Shown here: one piece after another, positions 1-5,819 of the stretch
Position numbering within the stretch: the first letter of the stretch is position 1
Layout of the letters: each line of letters starts with the position of its first letter
Assembly (NCBI GenBank): GCA_035629935.1
Contig: DASQLQ010000195.1
Span: forward strand, 1-15,314
DNA: 15,314 nt
DNA from: DASQLQ01 sp035629935
GTDB lineage: Bacteria; Actinomycetota; CADDZG01; WHSQ01
Direction of reading: 5' to 3'
The notes under the pieces: generated by a model
What the model was told of the DNA's origin: nothing
What the model saw: only the letters and a program-made list of their open reading frames with translations
Databases searched by the model: none
Position numbers and translations under genes: made by a program

Positions 1-774
1 GACGCTCTCGTTTGCTGGGAGGCTCAGTTCGGCGACTTCATCAACGGGGCGCAGATCGTCGTGGACGAGTTCATCGTTGCCGGCGAAGACAAATGGAGCC
101 AGGAGAGCGGGCTGGTGATGCTGCTGCCGCACGGCTACGAAGGGCAGGGGCCGGATCACTCGAGTGCGCGGTTGGAGCGGTTCCTCACCCTGTCGGCGGA
201 GGAGAGCATCCAGGTCGTCCAGCCGACGACCGCCGCCCAGTACTTCCATGTGTTGCGACGCCAACTACATCGAAGCGTGCGAAAGCCTCTCATCGTGATG
301 ACCCCGAAGTGGCTGTTGCGTCTGCCGGATGCACGCAGCAAGACGTCTGAGTTCACGAAGGGCCACTTCCGCGAAACGATCGATGATGTCCTGGTCGACG
401 ATCCCGCCGGCGTCAAAGGCGTGCTCCTCTCTTCGGGGAAGGTCGCCTATCAATTGGCCGGCGAGCGTGCCGAGCGGGATGCACCGGTCGCGGTCGTTCG
501 GGTCGAGCAGCTCTATCCGTTCCCGTCCGAGCAGATCCTGGCGCTCGTCGAGCGGTATCCGAATGCAAAGCAGTTCCGGTGGGTGCAGGACGAGCCGGAG
601 AACATGGGGGCCTGGGCTTTCGTGCACGCGCAACTGGGCGACGAGTTGCGCAGTCGCGACATCAAATTAAGTCGTGCGTCCCGGTTCGCCAGTGCCAGCC
701 CGGCGACGGGCAGTCAAACGGTCCACGAACAGGAACAACAAGGTCTCTTAGATAGAGCCTTCCGCGGCTTCTAG
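1..774 (+). CDS. sucA: 2-oxoglutarate dehydrogenase E1 component, C-terminal part (5' end outside window)
   Basis: This is the last 257 codons of a SucA/Kgd-type thiamine-diphosphate enzyme, the E1 subunit of the 2-oxoglutarate dehydrogenase complex of the TCA cycle. The reading frame is open from base 1. It begins inside the transketolase-like pyrimidine-binding region, visible as WEAQFGDFINGAQIVVDEF, followed by the motif MLLPHGYEGQGPDHSSAR (residues about 40-57). The C-terminal domain carries PLIVMTPKWLLR, RVEQLYPFP and WVQDEPENMGAW, all family hallmarks, and it ends with the usual ASPATGSQTVHEQEQ tail. Actinobacterial members often fuse an E2-like domain at the N-terminus; that part is not in the window, so I cannot say which architecture applies. 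The C-terminus looks complete. Identification is firm; only the truncation at the window edge limits it. Confidence 0.96.
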   Translation, partial: DALVCWEAQFGDFINGAQIVVDEFIVAGEDKWSQESGLVMLLPHGYEGQGPDHSSARLERFLTLSAEESIQVVQPTTAAQYFHVLRRQLHRSVRKPLIVMTPKWLLRLPDARSKTSEFTKGHFRETIDDVLVDDPAGVKGVLLSSGKVAYQLAGERAERDAPVAVVRVEQLYPFPSEQILALVERYPNAKQFRWVQDEPENMGAWAFVHAQLGDELRSRDIKLSRASRFASASPATGSQTVHEQEQQGLLDRAFRGF

Positions 775-797
775 CCCTTCTTAGTACACATAAGGGC
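774..797 (+). terminator. weak hairpin after sucA
   Basis: GCCCTT at 774-779 pairs with AAGGGC at 792-797 around a 12-base loop; the first base is the last base of the sucA stop codon. No T-run follows, so this could be a weak or factor-assisted terminator, an RNA 3'-end stabiliser, or chance. The rest of the 109-base gap before the next gene (775-883) holds one arm of an inverted repeat and no other gene. Confidence 0.25.
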
Positions 798-810
798 AAT
801 CGCGGCCCCC

Positions 811-835
811 CCTTCTTTGTTCGCTTACAGGAATT
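811..835 (-). repeat. left arm of inverted repeat flanking the AbiEi/DUF559 gene
   Basis: Read on the minus strand, this segment is an imperfect copy of 1867-1892. Across the core, 21 of 23 aligned positions match with one single-base gap, and both mismatches are transitions. The shared core is GTAAGYGAACAAAGAA. The arms point toward each other around the AbiEi-like gene. They could be terminal repeats of a small mobile cassette, operators for the gene's own winged-helix domain, or remnants of an insertion. Confidence 0.6.
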
Positions 836-883
836 GTGTGCCTGGTCACAGCGATTTGAAGGATTCCCTAGTCGGATCAGTTG

Positions 884-1834
884 ATGCGCAGCGCAGCGGA
901 CAGGGCCGTCGAGAATATCGCCCAGCGTCAATACGGAGTCTTTCGCCATACCCAGGCGCTTGCTTGCGGGCATACCGACGACACGATCCGATACAGGTTG
1001 AAAAGCGGGCGATTCGAGGCGCTTCACCCACGCGTGTACGGCATCGCCGGTGCTTCGCCTTCCTGGCATCGGGACCAGGTAGCAGCATGCTTCTGGAGCG
1101 ATGGAGTTGCTTCGCACCGAGCTGCGGGCTTCCTATGGAAACTTCCGGGTTGTGATGACCCGCCTCTTGAGATCACTACTTCGGATATCAGAGTCGTTCC
1201 ACGGTGCGGGATCCAAGTGCATCACACGCTTCGCATGCCGGCGGAGCAGTTAAGGAAGATCAAGAGCGTTCCCGTGACATCGGTCGAGCGCTCGTTACTG
1301 GACCTTGGTGCCGTGTTCTCCGAAACGCGGGTGGCGATGGCGCTGGATGATGGATTGAGGAGAGGGCTTACAACTCTGGGGGATCTAGATCGCTGCCTCT
1401 ACCTGACGGCAAGGCGAGGACGACGAGGGTGCGCAGTTTTGCGCAGACTGGTTCATCGACGACTATCGGTTCGCAACACACCTCATTCGCCGCTCGAGAC
1501 GCTTATCTTCGAACTGCTGTCCAATTCGTCGTTACCCCTTCCGGAAATGCAACACGAATTGACGGATCAGGATGGGCACTTCATTGCGAGGCCTGACTTT
1601 GTCTTTCCCGAGTGGAAGCTGGTCATCGAAGGGCACAGCCGAAAATGGCATTGGGGCGATCACGCATCTTCGCGAGATGCCGCGAGGCATAACGAGATCA
1701 CCGCAGCGGGGTTCCGCGTTTTGTACGTGACCTGGGCAGATGTGATGGATTCACCTGCAGCGACCCTCCGGAAGATCGAACTTGCTTTGCGTGAAGCGGG
1801 ATGGGTTCCGGGAGCGACTGGGATGGAGACGTAA
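884..1834 (+). CDS. AbiEi-like winged-helix / DUF559 (Vsr-like endonuclease fold) fusion protein
   Basis: The protein has 316 residues. Residues about 10-55 resemble the AbiEi-type antitoxin N-terminal winged helix (QYGVFRHTQALACGHTDDTI, then RYRLKSGRFEALHPRVYGI). The middle matches the second AbiEi-like region (SVPVTSVERSLLDLGAV). The C-terminus is DUF559-like, with candidate PD-(D/E)xK/Vsr-fold residues E205, D238 (RPDFVFP), E249 (VIEG) and H256. AbiEi represses and neutralises AbiEii toxins, but no AbiEii nucleotidyltransferase gene lies beside this one, so it is an orphan, as is common for this fusion in Actinobacteria. In-frame TTG at 881 is an alternative start; neither start has a good Shine-Dalgarno site. 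TAGTCG at 869-874 sits six bases before that TTG, a near miss to the leaderless hexamer seen elsewhere. Rare codons such as TTA and AGG and the flanking repeats hint at transfer. DNA-binding and nuclease roles are inferred. Confidence 0.85.
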   Translation: MRSAADRAVENIAQRQYGVFRHTQALACGHTDDTIRYRLKSGRFEALHPRVYGIAGASPSWHRDQVAACFWSDGVASHRAAGFLWKLPGCDDPPLEITTSDIRVVPRCGIQVHHTLRMPAEQLRKIKSVPVTSVERSLLDLGAVFSETRVAMALDDGLRRGLTTLGDLDRCLYLTARRGRRGCAVLRRLVHRRLSVRNTPHSPLETLIFELLSNSSLPLPEMQHELTDQDGHFIARPDFVFPEWKLVIEGHSRKWHWGDHASSRDAARHNEITAAGFRVLYVTWADVMDSPAATLRKIELALREAGWVPGATGMET

Positions 1835-1844
1835 TCACTCCATT

Positions 1845-1858
1845 GTGAGCAAAGAAGG
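1845..1858 (+). repeat. partial extra copy of the GTGARCAAAGAAGG repeat
   Basis: GTGAGCAAAGAAGG here matches the core of the neighbouring arm at 1879-1892 in direct orientation, and 12 of 14 bases of the left arm read on the minus strand. Two copies therefore sit head to tail in the 60-base convergent gap after the AbiEi/DUF559 gene, and one inverted copy lies before it. Confidence 0.45.
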
Positions 1859-1866
1859 CGTTCCCG

Positions 1867-1892
1867 AATTGCCCGTAAGTGAACAAAGAACG
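1867..1892 (+). repeat. right arm of inverted repeat flanking the AbiEi/DUF559 gene
   Basis: This is the plus-strand partner of the arm at 811-835. It ends two bases before the stop codon of the convergent epimerase gene (1895-1897). CCCGT at 1872-1876 can also pair with ACGGG at 1890-1894 across 13 bases, which may give a weak hairpin at the epimerase 3' end; there is no T-run on either strand. Confidence 0.6.
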
Positions 1893-1894
1893 GG

Positions 1895-2920
1895 TTAGGG
1901 GCGCCGGAGCAAACCCTTTTGACGGGCGCCGTGGATCGTCTCGGCCAGAGTTTCGAAGGCGTCGTACTCCGGCTGCCAACCCAGGTTCCGTTGTGCTTTC
2001 GCCGTGTCCATCAGCACCGGCACCCGCACCGCGTTGATCCACGATGCCTGCACCGGCATGTAGGGGAGCTTCGAGATGATCTTCGCTGTAGCGTCCAACG
2101 CGATCTCCGGCATCGGGATCGCGTACCAGCCCAGCGCTTGAGCTAGATCGGTCGCCGAAACTTCGCCATCGGCGGCGAGGTTGTAGGCACCCGGCGCCAC
2201 TCCACCTTTGACCGCTGTGACCATCGCGCTCGCAACGTCGTCTTCGTGCACCAGTTGGAACGGCGTGCCCGGGTCCGGGATGATCGGGCGAAGTAGCGGT
2301 ACTCCGGAGACAACCTTGCGCACACCATCGGGAAGTTTCTCGGCGATCTTGACGTACGGGATCTCCTCGATCAGCTCGGTTGCGTTGGGGCCCGCCACGA
2401 TGCAAGGGCGGAACACGAAGACATCGGTGTCACGACCTTGCTGCATCTTCTGCAACAACCCCTCGACCTCGGCTTTCTGAGCCGAGTAGTAATGCTCGGG
2501 GGAGCCGCGCGGCGGCACGTCCTCGTCCAGAAGCTCGGGGTTGTCGTCGTGGAACCCGTACGCAGCCACCGACGACGTGTACACGAGCCGGGCCGCTCCC
2601 GCGTCGAAAGTGGCTTCGAAGACGTTGCTGGACCCTTCGACGTTGATTGCTCGAGCTTCTTCGAGATCACCGAATATAAGGAACGCGAGATGGACGACGA
2701 CGTCGGCACCCTTCACGAGGTCGCCAACGGCTCCCTTGTCGGTGATGTCGCCCTGCCGGTACTCGACCTTCTTGACGCCGAGCTCGTCGGGATCGAAAGG
2801 GCGCCGCGCCATGCCGATGATCCGACCCACCGAATCCTCTCGATCGAGAGCGCGCAGGAATGCTTTTCCGATGGCGCCGGTGGGCCCGGTTACCGCAACG
2901 GTGAGATCAGTTTCAGACAT
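1895..2920 (-). CDS. NAD(P)-dependent epimerase/dehydratase family protein (extended SDR)
   Basis: A 341-residue extended short-chain dehydrogenase/reductase. The N-terminal Rossmann motif is VTGPTGAIG (G12, G15, G18). A second-strand region follows, then GDITD near 58 and VVHLAF near 75-80. TSS at 115-117 and Y145-K149 in YYSAQK form the catalytic Ser/Thr-Tyr-Lys set. The C-terminal half (RPCIVAGPNA, then FQLVHEDDVASAM) is the substrate domain of UDP-sugar or sterol-type epimerases; the substrate cannot be read from sequence. I chose ATG at 2918-2920 because GGAAG lies nine bases upstream. An in-frame ATG at 2927-2929 would leave no spacer, and longer extensions would run into the divergent gene at 2983. 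The 62-base gap to that gene must hold both promoters. It is convergent with the AbiEi/DUF559 gene. Confidence 0.9.
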   Translation of the reverse strand: MSETDLTVAVTGPTGAIGKAFLRALDREDSVGRIIGMARRPFDPDELGVKKVEYRQGDITDKGAVGDLVKGADVVVHLAFLIFGDLEEARAINVEGSSNVFEATFDAGAARLVYTSSVAAYGFHDDNPELLDEDVPPRGSPEHYYSAQKAEVEGLLQKMQQGRDTDVFVFRPCIVAGPNATELIEEIPYVKIAEKLPDGVRKVVSGVPLLRPIIPDPGTPFQLVHEDDVASAMVTAVKGGVAPGAYNLAADGEVSATDLAQALGWYAIPMPEIALDATAKIISKLPYMPVQASWINAVRVPVLMDTAKAQRNLGWQPEYDAFETLAETIHGARQKGLLRRP

Positions 2921-2970
2921 CCCCGCCATCTTCCGATACTTCGACCGCAAATGCGAAAGCCCCAGACTGC

Positions 2971-2976
2971 TAGCGT
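2971..2976 (+). promoter_or_regulatory. candidate -10 element of a leaderless start (TAGCGT, 6 bases before GTG 2983)
   Basis: TAGCGT ends six bases before the GTG start of the TIGR03084-type gene, and there is no Shine-Dalgarno site. Transcription starting about seven bases after the hexamer would place the start codon at or next to the RNA 5' end. No -35 box is recognisable. Support comes mainly from six other starts in the window with the same geometry. Confidence 0.55.
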
Positions 2977-2982
2977 TCGCCC

Positions 2983-3771
2983 GTGGTCGACATCGACACC
3001 CTGTGCACCGATCTCTACGACGAGCACGCCTCGGTCGATGATCTGGTCGTGGGTCTGGACGAGCAGACCTGGGAACTCCCAACCCCGGCGGAACCGTGGA
3101 CGGTGCGCGATCAGATAAGCCATCTGGCTTTCTTCGACGAGCAAGCCGCTCTGGCTCTGCTCGAACCAGACCGATTCAACGAGAGCCTGGCGAAGATTGC
3201 CGAGGACATCCAGGGCTTCATGGATGCCCCCCTCGAGTTCGGTCGAGCGCTCCCGGCGATCGAGGTGTTGCACTGGTGGCGCGCTGCCCGAACACAGATG
3301 TTGCGCGGATTCTGGGCGGCCGAGCCGACCGGCCGGGTCCCGTGGTTCGGGCCCCCCATGAGCTTGGCGTCGTTCATCAGTGCTCGTCTCATGGAGACGT
3401 GGGCACACGGCCAAGACGTTGCCGATGCTCTGGGCCTCGAACGCGTCCCCACCGATCGCTTGAAGCACGTCTGTCATCTAGGGGTCCGTGCGCGACACAA
3501 CAGTTACGCAGCTAACGGCCGGGAGTTTCCCGGGGGCGACGTCCGTGTCGAGCTAACGTCTCCATCGGGTGATACCTGGGCGTGGGGAGAGGACGAAACC
3601 AACTCGGTTCGCGGCCTTTCGGTGGACTTCTGCCTCGTGGTCACACAACGGAGGCATCTAGGCGACACCACGCTGGAGATCAAAGGTCCCCTGGCCGAGG
3701 AATGGATGTCGATCGCCCAGGCGTTCGCCGGACCCCCGGGGCCCGGTCGCGCGCCGGGGCAACACGCGTAA
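2983..3771 (+). CDS. TIGR03084-type metal-binding protein (mycothiol-dependent maleylpyruvate isomerase / DinB fold)
   Basis: The protein has 262 residues. Its N-terminal four-helix bundle carries the metal triad typical of the mycothiol-dependent maleylpyruvate isomerase and DinB superfamily: H47 in DQISHLAFFDE, then E138 and H142 in METWAHGQDVAD. The opening pattern (LVVGLDEQTW followed by EPWTVRDQISHLA) and the C-terminal sterol-carrier-like domain (VRVELTSPSGDTWAW followed by GLSVDFCLVVTQRRH) match the TIGR03084 layout found in Actinobacteria. The true substrate is unknown; a thiol- or mycothiol-linked reaction is inferred from the fold. The GTG start has no Shine-Dalgarno site and fits the leaderless pattern. 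The downstream PPOX gene begins three bases after the stop codon, so the two genes are probably one transcript. Confidence 0.88.
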   Translation: MVDIDTLCTDLYDEHASVDDLVVGLDEQTWELPTPAEPWTVRDQISHLAFFDEQAALALLEPDRFNESLAKIAEDIQGFMDAPLEFGRALPAIEVLHWWRAARTQMLRGFWAAEPTGRVPWFGPPMSLASFISARLMETWAHGQDVADALGLERVPTDRLKHVCHLGVRARHNSYAANGREFPGGDVRVELTSPSGDTWAWGEDETNSVRGLSVDFCLVVTQRRHLGDTTLEIKGPLAEEWMSIAQAFAGPPGPGRAPGQHA

Positions 3772-3774
3772 ACC

Positions 3775-4209
3775 ATGCCGAGCGTTAAAGCTTCTTCGCT
3801 CGCAGAGTTGCCCCCCAACGTTTCATCGATCCTCGAACGGGCACGCCGCGCGACTTTCTCGACACTGCTTGACGATGGTTCGATCCACTCGGTGCCCGTC
3901 GTGTTCGTTATCGAGAACGGCAAGATCGTGTCTCCGATCGACGACAAACCGAAGTCTTCGAAAGACTTGCAACGGGTAAGGAATCTCGAGGTCGATCCGC
4001 GTGCGACTTTCCTTGCGGACCTCTGGGACGAGGAGTGGACCCGGATCGGCTGGGTGATGGTGAAAGGAACCGTGAGCGTCGAACCGATCTCAACTGCCGG
4101 CGTCGCGTTACGCGAGCGGTATTCCCAATACGACGAAGAGATGACGACGGGGGAGCGCGCTCTGTACCTGACGCCTTCTCGCATCTCCTGGTGGACCTGG
4201 TCCACGTAG
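3775..4209 (+). CDS. PPOX-class F420-dependent oxidoreductase (TIGR03668-like)
   Basis: A 144-residue split beta-barrel flavin/deazaflavin-binding protein. The fold signature is ARRATFSTLLDDGSIHSVPV (residues about 23-42), then VFVIENGKIVSPIDDKPK and the cofactor-phosphate region SSKDLQRVRNLEVDPRATFL. The short C-terminus LTPSRISWWTW resembles the ends of TIGR03668 proteins. Members use F420, FMN or heme; F420 is the best guess given the lineage, but the sequence alone does not prove it. The length is normal. The gene begins three bases after the TIGR03084-type gene with no clear Shine-Dalgarno site and no TANNNT hexamer at the leaderless position, so it is most simply read by coupling. Its TAG stop forms the first half of the -10 hexamer of the next gene. 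Confidence 0.87.
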   Translation: MPSVKASSLAELPPNVSSILERARRATFSTLLDDGSIHSVPVVFVIENGKIVSPIDDKPKSSKDLQRVRNLEVDPRATFLADLWDEEWTRIGWVMVKGTVSVEPISTAGVALRERYSQYDEEMTTGERALYLTPSRISWWTWST

Positions 4210-4212
4210 TCT
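4207..4212 (+). promoter_or_regulatory. candidate -10 element overlapping a stop codon (TAGTCT, 6 bases before GTG 4219)
   Basis: The hexamer TAGTCT starts with the TAG stop codon of the PPOX gene and ends six bases before GTG 4219. There is no Shine-Dalgarno site. The next gene may therefore have its own leaderless promoter although it looks like an operon member. Confidence 0.5.
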
Positions 4213-4218
4213 CTCGCC

Positions 4219-4965
4219 GTGGCGATCGATAGAGAGCAAGCACTTCAGCACGTTCTTTCTTCGGGCGACGAGTGGCAGTCGTGGCGCGCTCTGAAGTTGT
4301 CCGGCGACGATCCGGGTCCGCTTCCGGACCTACCCGATCAGGACGGCGAAGGTGGATTCCTCGGCGCTTCGGGTCGAGTATCGACCGGTGCGACGGGGGA
4401 GGCGATCTGTCACCTCGTGATCCTCGGCCTGGATGTGTCCGGTGCCGTCACCATCGCAGCCGACTGGCTACTCGAAGCGCGTACTCCCGCCGAGGCATGG
4501 CTGGACGCTCCCGACGACGTGCCGGGGACGGTCGACGATCCCGCTGCAGGCCGAGTGTGGGCGACCGCGTCGGCGACCTGCGGATTGTTAGCCCTGGATC
4601 GGGACCCCGGCCCCCGGGCGATCGATCTGTTGAGAGGGGAAGCGGACCAACGGGGACGCTTCACCGGAGGCGCTTACCCGACATTCGCCGCGGCCGGCAC
4701 CTACTGGTTGGCGGAGGGCCCTAAGACGGAGATGACGGAGTGGGCTCTTCGCTGGGCGCGCGAGCAGTCGAGCGAAGAAGCCTGGGGGCCGTGGGAACTG
4801 GCAACGGCGCTTACGTTCTGGGGTGCCGCTCGCATCCCGGCTGAGCATCGTTCGGTGGAAACCTTGGCCGACCTATTGAGCTCGGATGCCCCAGACGGCG
4901 GATGGCCCAACGACGTAGAGCTCACCCTGAGAGCTCTGGAGGCACTCGACCACTTCGGGCTCTAA
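4219..4965 (+). CDS. small prenyltransferase/squalene-cyclase-like (alpha/alpha-toroid) protein, function unknown
   Basis: The predicted product has 248 residues and starts with GTG. Two segments resemble the QW-type repeats of squalene-hopene cyclases and prenyltransferase beta subunits: QDGEGGFLGASGRVSTGATG (residues 41-60) and SDAPDGGWPNDVELTLRALE near the end. Between them are Ala/Leu-rich helical repeats (ATASATCGLLAL, ELATALTFWGAARI). The protein is far shorter than a full cyclase (about 600 residues) and shows no DxDD catalytic motif, so it is probably a binding or scaffold relative, not a terpene cyclase. It follows the PPOX gene by nine bases and converges with the DNA glycosylase gene, leaving only eight bases between the stop codons. 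I do not recognise a named family. Confidence 0.75.
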   Translation: MAIDREQALQHVLSSGDEWQSWRALKLSGDDPGPLPDLPDQDGEGGFLGASGRVSTGATGEAICHLVILGLDVSGAVTIAADWLLEARTPAEAWLDAPDDVPGTVDDPAAGRVWATASATCGLLALDRDPGPRAIDLLRGEADQRGRFTGGAYPTFAAAGTYWLAEGPKTEMTEWALRWAREQSSEEAWGPWELATALTFWGAARIPAEHRSVETLADLLSSDAPDGGWPNDVELTLRALEALDHFGL

Positions 4966-4973
4966 GGGATCCT

Positions 4974-5807
4974 TTACTTGAGGATGCGCGAAAGGCGGCG
5001 GTCGGCAAGGATCTTTCCGCCGGTTTGGCAGGCCGGGCAATACGCGACTTCGTGACTCTCGTATGAGACCCGCTTCAACTCATCCCCGCACACCGGACAG
5101 GGTGTGCCCGCCCGCCCGTGAACGATCCAGTGGTCACCCAGTTTGGTCGGAAGCCCACCCGTGCGCTTCCTCTCTTCTGCGAGACCCTGGGCCAGGACCT
5201 CTTTGACCGCCGCCAGCAACTGCTCTCGTTCGGCCTCACTTGCCCGTGCCAGCGACAGGTAGGGCGACAGTCGCGCCCGATGGAGGATGTCGTCGGTGTA
5301 ACCGCGACCCATGCCGGCCACGGTTCGCTGGTCGCGCAGGATCGTGTGCAATCGACGAGTGTCGGATCCCGAGCGGATGAAGTCTGCGAACTCCTTTGAA
5401 TCGGCTTCGGGGCCCAACTTCGCGAGCGGCCCCTCGTCGCCCTCCTTTAGCACCCACCAGGCAGCCTTTCGCTGCGTTCCGAATTCCTTGACGAGGAGCG
5501 AAGGCCGGGAATCGAAGGAGAAACGAACGACACCGAACTTCGGTCGCGTCCGCTTGGGTGGGTGCTCGACGTCGACGCGGCCCCCCTGCGAGAGATGTAC
5601 CAGCAGCCTGGGACCACCGAACTCCAGGATGAGGTACTTCCCGCGACGCCCGACGGATCCGACGATCCGTCCGGCGAGGGCCTCGGGTGGAGGGTCGAAA
5701 GTCTTCAGCGAAGCGAACTGAAGGAGCTGAGCCCCGTTGAAGCTAGAACCGCGAACGACTTCATCGATCCGTTCCGAGAGAGCCTGCATCTCGGGAGCTT
5801 CCGGCAT
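4974..5807 (-). CDS. Fpg/Nei family DNA glycosylase/AP lyase
   Basis: A 277-residue base-excision repair enzyme of the formamidopyrimidine-DNA glycosylase / endonuclease VIII superfamily. It begins MPEAPEM: after Met removal, Pro and Glu are the catalytic N-terminus. Fpg of E. coli has PELPEV, so this belongs to a variant branch. K57 in GRRGKYLILEF matches the conserved beta-hairpin lysine. The helix-two-turn-helix region includes RDQRTVAGMGRGYTDDILHR (about 158-177). The C-terminal zinc finger has four cysteines, C237, C240, C257 and C260; its insert SYESHEVAYCPACQTGG lacks the usual Fpg arginine position, and GGKILADRRLSR follows. Damage preference (8-oxoG or oxidised pyrimidines) cannot be assigned. 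The start ATG has no Shine-Dalgarno site but has TAACTT six bases before it. Confidence 0.93.
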   Translation of the reverse strand: MPEAPEMQALSERIDEVVRGSSFNGAQLLQFASLKTFDPPPEALAGRIVGSVGRRGKYLILEFGGPRLLVHLSQGGRVDVEHPPKRTRPKFGVVRFSFDSRPSLLVKEFGTQRKAAWWVLKEGDEGPLAKLGPEADSKEFADFIRSGSDTRRLHTILRDQRTVAGMGRGYTDDILHRARLSPYLSLARASEAEREQLLAAVKEVLAQGLAEERKRTGGLPTKLGDHWIVHGRAGTPCPVCGDELKRVSYESHEVAYCPACQTGGKILADRRLSRILK

Positions 5808-5813
5808 CGGCCA

Positions 5814-5819
5814 AAGTTA
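5814..5819 (-). promoter_or_regulatory. candidate -10 element overlapping a stop codon (TAACTT, 6 bases before ATG 5807)
   Basis: On the minus strand TAACTT starts with the TAA stop codon of the HD-GYP gene and ends six bases before the glycosylase ATG. There is no Shine-Dalgarno site. It repeats, on the opposite strand and with a TAA stop, the geometry seen at 4207, 9347 and 14081. Confidence 0.5.

Noticed and set aside
884..1834. A complete AbiE toxin-antitoxin operon.
   Set aside because: No AbiEii-like nucleotidyltransferase reading frame is present on either strand beside the gene.
2921..3082. N-terminal extension of the epimerase to 3082.
   Set aside because: It is Arg-rich and out of family, overlaps the divergent TIGR03084-type gene and its promoter, and ATG 2920 has a good ribosome site.
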